DNA of 9,876 bases from Massilia sp. (GTDB lineage Bacteria; Pseudomonadota; Gammaproteobacteria; Burkholderiales; Burkholderiaceae_D): the NCBI GenBank assembly GCA_003520365.1, contig DOUW01000536.1, positions 1 to 9,876 on the forward strand, given 5' to 3'. The stretch's first letter is position 1, and each line of letters starts with the position of its first letter. The position numbers were made by a program, and so were the translations under genes. Under the pieces are notes generated by a model. It did no database searches, had not been told where the DNA came from, and saw only the letters and a program-made list of their open reading frames with translations. Of this stretch, positions 7,163-9,876 are shown piece by piece.

Positions 7163-7235
7163 GCGGTTCGGCGCAGCGCGGTTGCATTCATGCCGCGCCT
7201 GCCGTAGCCCGAACCGCGGCACGCGATGTCGTGCC
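7163..7235 (+). terminator. Nested GC-rich hairpins after the small exported protein gene
   Basis: An outer perfect 9-bp stem GCGGTTCGG / CCGAACCGC (7163-7171 and 7209-7217) encloses an inner GCGCGG / CCGCGC stem (7176-7181 and 7193-7198). A third hairpin, GGCACG / CGTGCC (7218-7223 and 7230-7235), abuts it. The structure starts 5 bases after the TAA. No U-tract follows, so it may be a 3' stabiliser, a Rho-independent-like pause or an unrelated repeat rather than a canonical terminator. Confidence 0.45.
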
Positions 7236-7307
7236 TGGACTTGCCTACTCATCGCGCCGGCTGTGGCTCCATGGCCAGCTTCCCTTACGCCTGGACCGAA
7301 GTGTTGT

Positions 7308-7328
7308 TATATTGATCCCCTGATCAAT
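7308..7328 (+). promoter_or_regulatory. Candidate -10 box with overlapping operator-like palindrome upstream of the MFS gene
   Basis: TATATT (7308-7313) resembles a sigma-70 -10 box and lies 55 bases before the MFS start codon. The perfect 7-bp inverted repeat ATTGATC-CCCT-GATCAAT (7311-7328) overlaps its last three bases. Size and symmetry resemble operators of GntR-type repressors, but no regulator gene is nearby in the window. No good -35 box is seen. Confidence 0.45.
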
Positions 7329-7337
7329 TTGCCAGAC

Positions 7338-7354
7338 GGACGCCGCCGGCGTCC
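7338..7354 (+). promoter_or_regulatory. GC-rich hairpin in the MFS leader
   Basis: GGACGCC-GCC-GGCGTCC forms a perfect 7-bp stem 14 nt before the MFS ATG, where a Shine-Dalgarno site would be expected to follow but none is clear. It could influence translation initiation; a chance GC palindrome is possible. Confidence 0.35.
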
Positions 7355-7368
7355 AGGCCAGCAATTCC

Positions 7369-8625
7369 ATGACAACAGAACGCCCCTGGTACTTCGGCTG
7401 GAACATCGTCGCCGCCGCCACCCTCCTGACCACGCTGACCGTCGGCATGCGCCTCGGCATCGGCCCCTTCTTCCTGCCCATGGTCGAGGACCTCGGCTTT
7501 TCGCGCAGCCTGCTGGCCTCGATCATCGCCATCGGCATGCTGTGCTACGGCTTGGCGATGCCGCTGGCGGGCTACCTGGTCGGGCGTTACGGCACCCGCT
7601 TCGTGCTACTGCTCGGCACCGCCATCGTCTTCGTCTCGATCGCCTGGACCGTCAACGCGCGCACGCCGTTCAGCTTCCTGCTGGCCTTCGGCGTGCTGAT
7701 GTCGGTCGGCCTCGGCTTCACCAGCCCGGTCGCGCTCACGCCCATCATCAGCCGCTGGTTTACGCGCCAGCGCGGCATGGCGCTGTTCTTCCTGTCGACC
7801 GGCTCGATGGCCGGCATGGCGATCCTGACGCCGGTGCTGGCCTCGGCGATCGGTGCGGTCGGCTGGCAAGCGACCCTGGTCGGTTTTGCGGTGGTGTTTG
7901 CGGTGGTGACGATCCCGGCGGCGCTGTTCTGCATGCGCGAGACGGCGCCTGCGCATACCGACCTGCTGCCGGAGCAGATCAACGCCCAGGCGGCGAGCGG
8001 CAAGCCGGCGCCGGTCAGCCTGTCGTTCGGGGAAGCCGTGCGCACCTCGCCGTTCTGGAAGATCGTGATCGGCCTGTTCGCCTGCGGCTTCAGCATGAAC
8101 CTGCTCGGCACCCACGGCGTGCCGATGCTGATGGACCATGGCTTCGATGCGATGACGAGCTCCTACGGCATCGGCCTGATCGGCCTGGTGGCGATCCTCG
8201 GGACGCTGGTGCTGGGCCGCCTGTCGGACCGCCTGCCGCGCCGCAACATCCTCGGCACCATCTACCTGGTGCGCGGCCTCGGCTTCTTCGCACTGCTGGT
8301 GGTCGGCACCCACTGGGAGCTCTACATCGCCGCGGCGATCGGCGGCATGGTGTGGGCCGGCAGCATCGCGACCTCGTCGGCGATGCTGGCCGATATCTAT
8401 GGCGTGCGCCTGGTCGGCGTGATGTACGGCACCGCCTACCTCGGACACCAGGTCGGCGCCATGCTCAGTTCCTGGCTGGGAGGCTGGGGCTACGAGCACT
8501 TCGGCACCCACTGGGTGGCGTTCGGCATGTCCGGCGTGCTGCTGGTGATCGCCGCCTTCGTGTCGCTGCGCCTGCCCTTGAAGGGCTTCACGCTGATGGC
8601 GCCCGCCGTTTACGCGCGCAACTGA
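7369..8625 (+). CDS. MFS transporter, probably monocarboxylate/organic-anion type
   Basis: The 418-residue protein has the usual 12-helix major facilitator length and layout. The N-terminus RPWYFGWNIV with a first helix at about 11-30, and an extracytoplasmic stretch GIGPFFLPMVEDLGFSRS (30-47), are typical of the MFS_1 branch that includes oxalate/formate and monocarboxylate carriers. The loop 2-3 motif appears as GYLVGRYGTR (68-77). Its counterpart in the second half is GRLSDRLPRR (283-292). A polar cytoplasmic loop of about 35 residues (190-225) separates the six-helix halves. It sits in the inner membrane; the substrate cannot be assigned, and a carboxylate is an inference from subfamily resemblance. 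The ATG at 7369 gives the expected N-terminus but has no clear Shine-Dalgarno site, and a short GC hairpin (7338-7354) lies just upstream. An operator-like palindrome covers the likely promoter. An insertion sequence starts 22 bases after the stop, so any downstream partner may be separated. Confidence 0.93.
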   Translation: MTTERPWYFGWNIVAAATLLTTLTVGMRLGIGPFFLPMVEDLGFSRSLLASIIAIGMLCYGLAMPLAGYLVGRYGTRFVLLLGTAIVFVSIAWTVNARTPFSFLLAFGVLMSVGLGFTSPVALTPIISRWFTRQRGMALFFLSTGSMAGMAILTPVLASAIGAVGWQATLVGFAVVFAVVTIPAALFCMRETAPAHTDLLPEQINAQAASGKPAPVSLSFGEAVRTSPFWKIVIGLFACGFSMNLLGTHGVPMLMDHGFDAMTSSYGIGLIGLVAILGTLVLGRLSDRLPRRNILGTIYLVRGLGFFALLVVGTHWELYIAAAIGGMVWAGSIATSSAMLADIYGVRLVGVMYGTAYLGHQVGAMLSSWLGGWGYEHFGTHWVAFGMSGVLLVIAAFVSLRLPLKGFTLMAPAVYARN

Positions 8626-8646
8626 AGCCTGAACAGACTTGGCTTA

Positions 8647-8666
8647 GAGGGTGTAGACAAAATCAA
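8647..8666 (+). repeat. Left terminal inverted repeat of the IS
   Basis: It begins GAGGGTGTAGACAAAAT and pairs with the right end at 16 of 20 positions, with the blocks AGGGTGT, GAC and AAAT shared. Confidence 0.8.
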
Positions 8667-8698
8667 TACCGTAGCTGTGGCATGCTATCCCGATGTGG

Positions 8699-8704
8699 AA
8701 GGAG
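8699..8704 (+). promoter_or_regulatory. Ribosome binding site of the transposase gene
   Basis: AAGGAG lies 6 nt before the GTG at 8711. It favours this start over the in-frame ATG at 8693, which has no Shine-Dalgarno site and would place this site inside the coding region. Confidence 0.65.
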
Positions 8705-8710
8705 CATGCC

Positions 8711-9859
8711 GTGGCAACGAAACATCTACTCGACGGTAATAAGCCGTCAAGCAACGCTGGCGGCAGGCCACCGGCGTTGAAGCCTGAGCATATCGCGATT
8801 TTGCACGACATCGTGACGGAGCGCGCCCAAGCCAGCTTGCAGGAAATCGCCGACGAGCTGCATCGCCGTTGCGGGTTACACGTATGCGATGCGACGATTC
8901 GACGCGCGCTGCGTGCACAAGGCATCGTACGGCTCAAGCCGGTGCGCCGGGCGCATGCGGAGCGGGCCGAGGGCGCCAAGCGTTATGGCTACACGGCAGC
9001 GCACCGACGCGAGGACATATCTCCGTACAGCACCAACCTGACAGACGCCGAATGGGCGCTGGTCGCTGATTTGTTTGAGCGAATACCCGGACAACGAGGA
9101 ACGCCTGTGCATTACAGCCGCCGCGATCTCGTGAATGCGTGCTCGTATGTGCTGCGCACGGGTTGCGCCTGGCGGCTGCTACCTGAGACGTTCCCTCCTT
9201 GGCAGGCGGTCTACAAGGCATTTTCGCGCTGGGTTAGTGCGGGCGTGTTCGAGCAAATGCAGGACCGCCTGCGTGAACAATGGCGTGCACGAATGGGGCG
9301 CGCGAGCACGCCCAGCGCGGCGGTGATCGATGCGCAGTCGACTCGCGCCTCGCCGCAGGGTGGCGAAAGCGGATTCGATGCAGGCAAGAAGGTCAAAGGG
9401 CGAAAGCGCAATCTCGTTGTCGATACGATGGGACTACTTATCGCGGTCACGGTAACCGCCGCAAGCGTGCAGGACAGGGATGCTGCTGCGGCCGTGGTGG
9501 CGCAAGCATGCGTGAAGAGTCCTCGGCTGGAAAAGCTTTATACCGACGGCGCATATGGAGGGAAGTGCGCCCGTGACATCGAGCAAGTGCATCATATTCG
9601 TGTCGAAGTCGTTCGTCGCCCAGGTAACAGCACGATCGGAACGCTACATGATCCCAAGACGGCACCTGAACCGACTACTGTTATCAACTCAGGATTCACG
9701 ATCCTGCCCAAGCGCTGGGTCGTTGAACGGACCCACGCGTGGACCGAACGCTGGCGCCGCACAGTGATGCATCACGACCGCAAACTCGCTGTGTCGGCGG
9801 CTTGGGTTTGGCTGGCCGAGGCGCGTATGCTACTCAGCAGGCTCGCTTATCAAAGTTAA
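8711..9859 (+). CDS. IS5 family transposase with N-terminal IS630-like helix-turn-helix
   Basis: With the GTG start the protein has 382 residues (388 if the ATG at 8693 is used). Residues about 19-78 (GGRPPALKPEHIAIL... to ...ATIRRALRAQGIVRLK) look like the winged helix-turn-helix found at the N-terminus of IS630-type transposases. After a short linker comes a DUF4096-like IS5 N-terminal domain (about 107-175: LTDAEWALVADLFER, then LRTGCAWRLLPETFPPW). The DDE catalytic domain has D207 in AVIDAQS, the AGKKVKGRKRNLVVDTMGLL block (224-243), D279 in YTDGAYGG and E339 in WVVERTHAW. All three acidic residues are present and the frame is uninterrupted, so the enzyme may be active. It cuts and inserts its own element. 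Codon use is visibly less GC-biased than in the flanking genes, consistent with recent transfer. Assignment to IS5 is firm; the subgroup is not. Confidence 0.93.
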   Translation: MATKHLLDGNKPSSNAGGRPPALKPEHIAILHDIVTERAQASLQEIADELHRRCGLHVCDATIRRALRAQGIVRLKPVRRAHAERAEGAKRYGYTAAHRREDISPYSTNLTDAEWALVADLFERIPGQRGTPVHYSRRDLVNACSYVLRTGCAWRLLPETFPPWQAVYKAFSRWVSAGVFEQMQDRLREQWRARMGRASTPSAAVIDAQSTRASPQGGESGFDAGKKVKGRKRNLVVDTMGLLIAVTVTAASVQDRDAAAAVVAQACVKSPRLEKLYTDGAYGGKCARDIEQVHHIRVEVVRRPGNSTIGTLHDPKTAPEPTTVINSGFTILPKRWVVERTHAWTERWRRTVMHHDRKLAVSAAWVWLAEARMLLSRLAYQS

Positions 9860-9875
9860 TTTCGTCCACACCCTG
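9856..9875 (-). repeat. Right terminal inverted repeat of the IS
   Basis: On the minus strand it begins CAGGGTGTGGACGAAAT. The transposase stop codon (TAA, 9857-9859) falls inside this repeat, showing how compact the element is. Confidence 0.8.
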
Positions 9876-9876
9876 T

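Larger units (their letters stand above)
8647..9875 (+). mobile_element. IS5-like insertion sequence, apparently complete (about 1.23 kb)
   Basis: Imperfect terminal inverted repeats of 20 bp (8647-8666 and 9856-9875, 16 of 20 positions matching) bracket one full-length DDE transposase gene. Size and one-gene organisation fit the IS5 family. TTA (8644-8646) lies directly left of the element and a T (9876) directly right. This would fit a TNA target duplication as in some IS5 subgroups, but only one base of the right copy is inside the window. The outermost base of the repeats differs, so the ends could be off by a base or two. The insertion lies between the MFS gene and whatever follows. Confidence 0.85.

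Noticed and set aside
7606..8511. A 301-codon minus-strand open frame, and a 532-codon plus-strand frame at 7182-8780, both over the MFS gene.
   Set aside because: Both are Arg/His-rich shadows without domains. The frame starting at 7369 gives a complete 12-helix MFS protein.

Overview
The window is high-GC (roughly two thirds by eye) chromosomal DNA, probably from a betaproteobacterium. Codon use, the lineage-typical proteins and the REP-like palindromes suggest the Oxalobacteraceae (Massilia/Duganella type). That placement is an inference from sequence style, not from a database search. Six conserved or clearly protein-like genes are followed by an insertion sequence at the right edge.

Layout, left to right. 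A MYG1-family (DHH-like) hydrolase/exonuclease gene lies on the minus strand (16-966). It diverges from a sodium:alanine/glycine symporter gene (AGCS family, 1235-2707, plus). The 303-base gap after the symporter carries two 37-base REP-like palindromes in inverted orientation. Next is uridine kinase (udk, 3011-3652), whose start lacks a normal Shine-Dalgarno site and may be leaderless. A hairpin follows it. Then comes a large exported M16 zinc metalloprotease (3815-6652) with one catalytic and one degenerate half, ended by a good stem-loop terminator. An AT-rich promoter precedes a small exported four-cysteine protein of unknown function (6795-7157). A GC-rich region of nested hairpins and an operator-like palindrome leads to an MFS transporter (7369-8625). 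A complete IS5-like element (about 8647-9875) begins 22 bases after the MFS stop and ends at the last bases of the window.

The genes do not form one pathway. Most are spaced like single transcription units with their own signals: two solute transporters, one pyrimidine salvage enzyme, one housekeeping nuclease-like protein and two exported proteins. I see no defence island, CRISPR array, secondary-metabolite cluster, tRNA or rRNA. The observations most worth a second look are: the transposase, which joins an IS630-like N-terminal helix-turn-helix to an IS5-type DDE domain; the inverted REP pair; the small Cys-rich exported protein with its structured 3' region; the palindrome over the putative MFS promoter; and the possibly leaderless udk. 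None by itself shows a new biological system.
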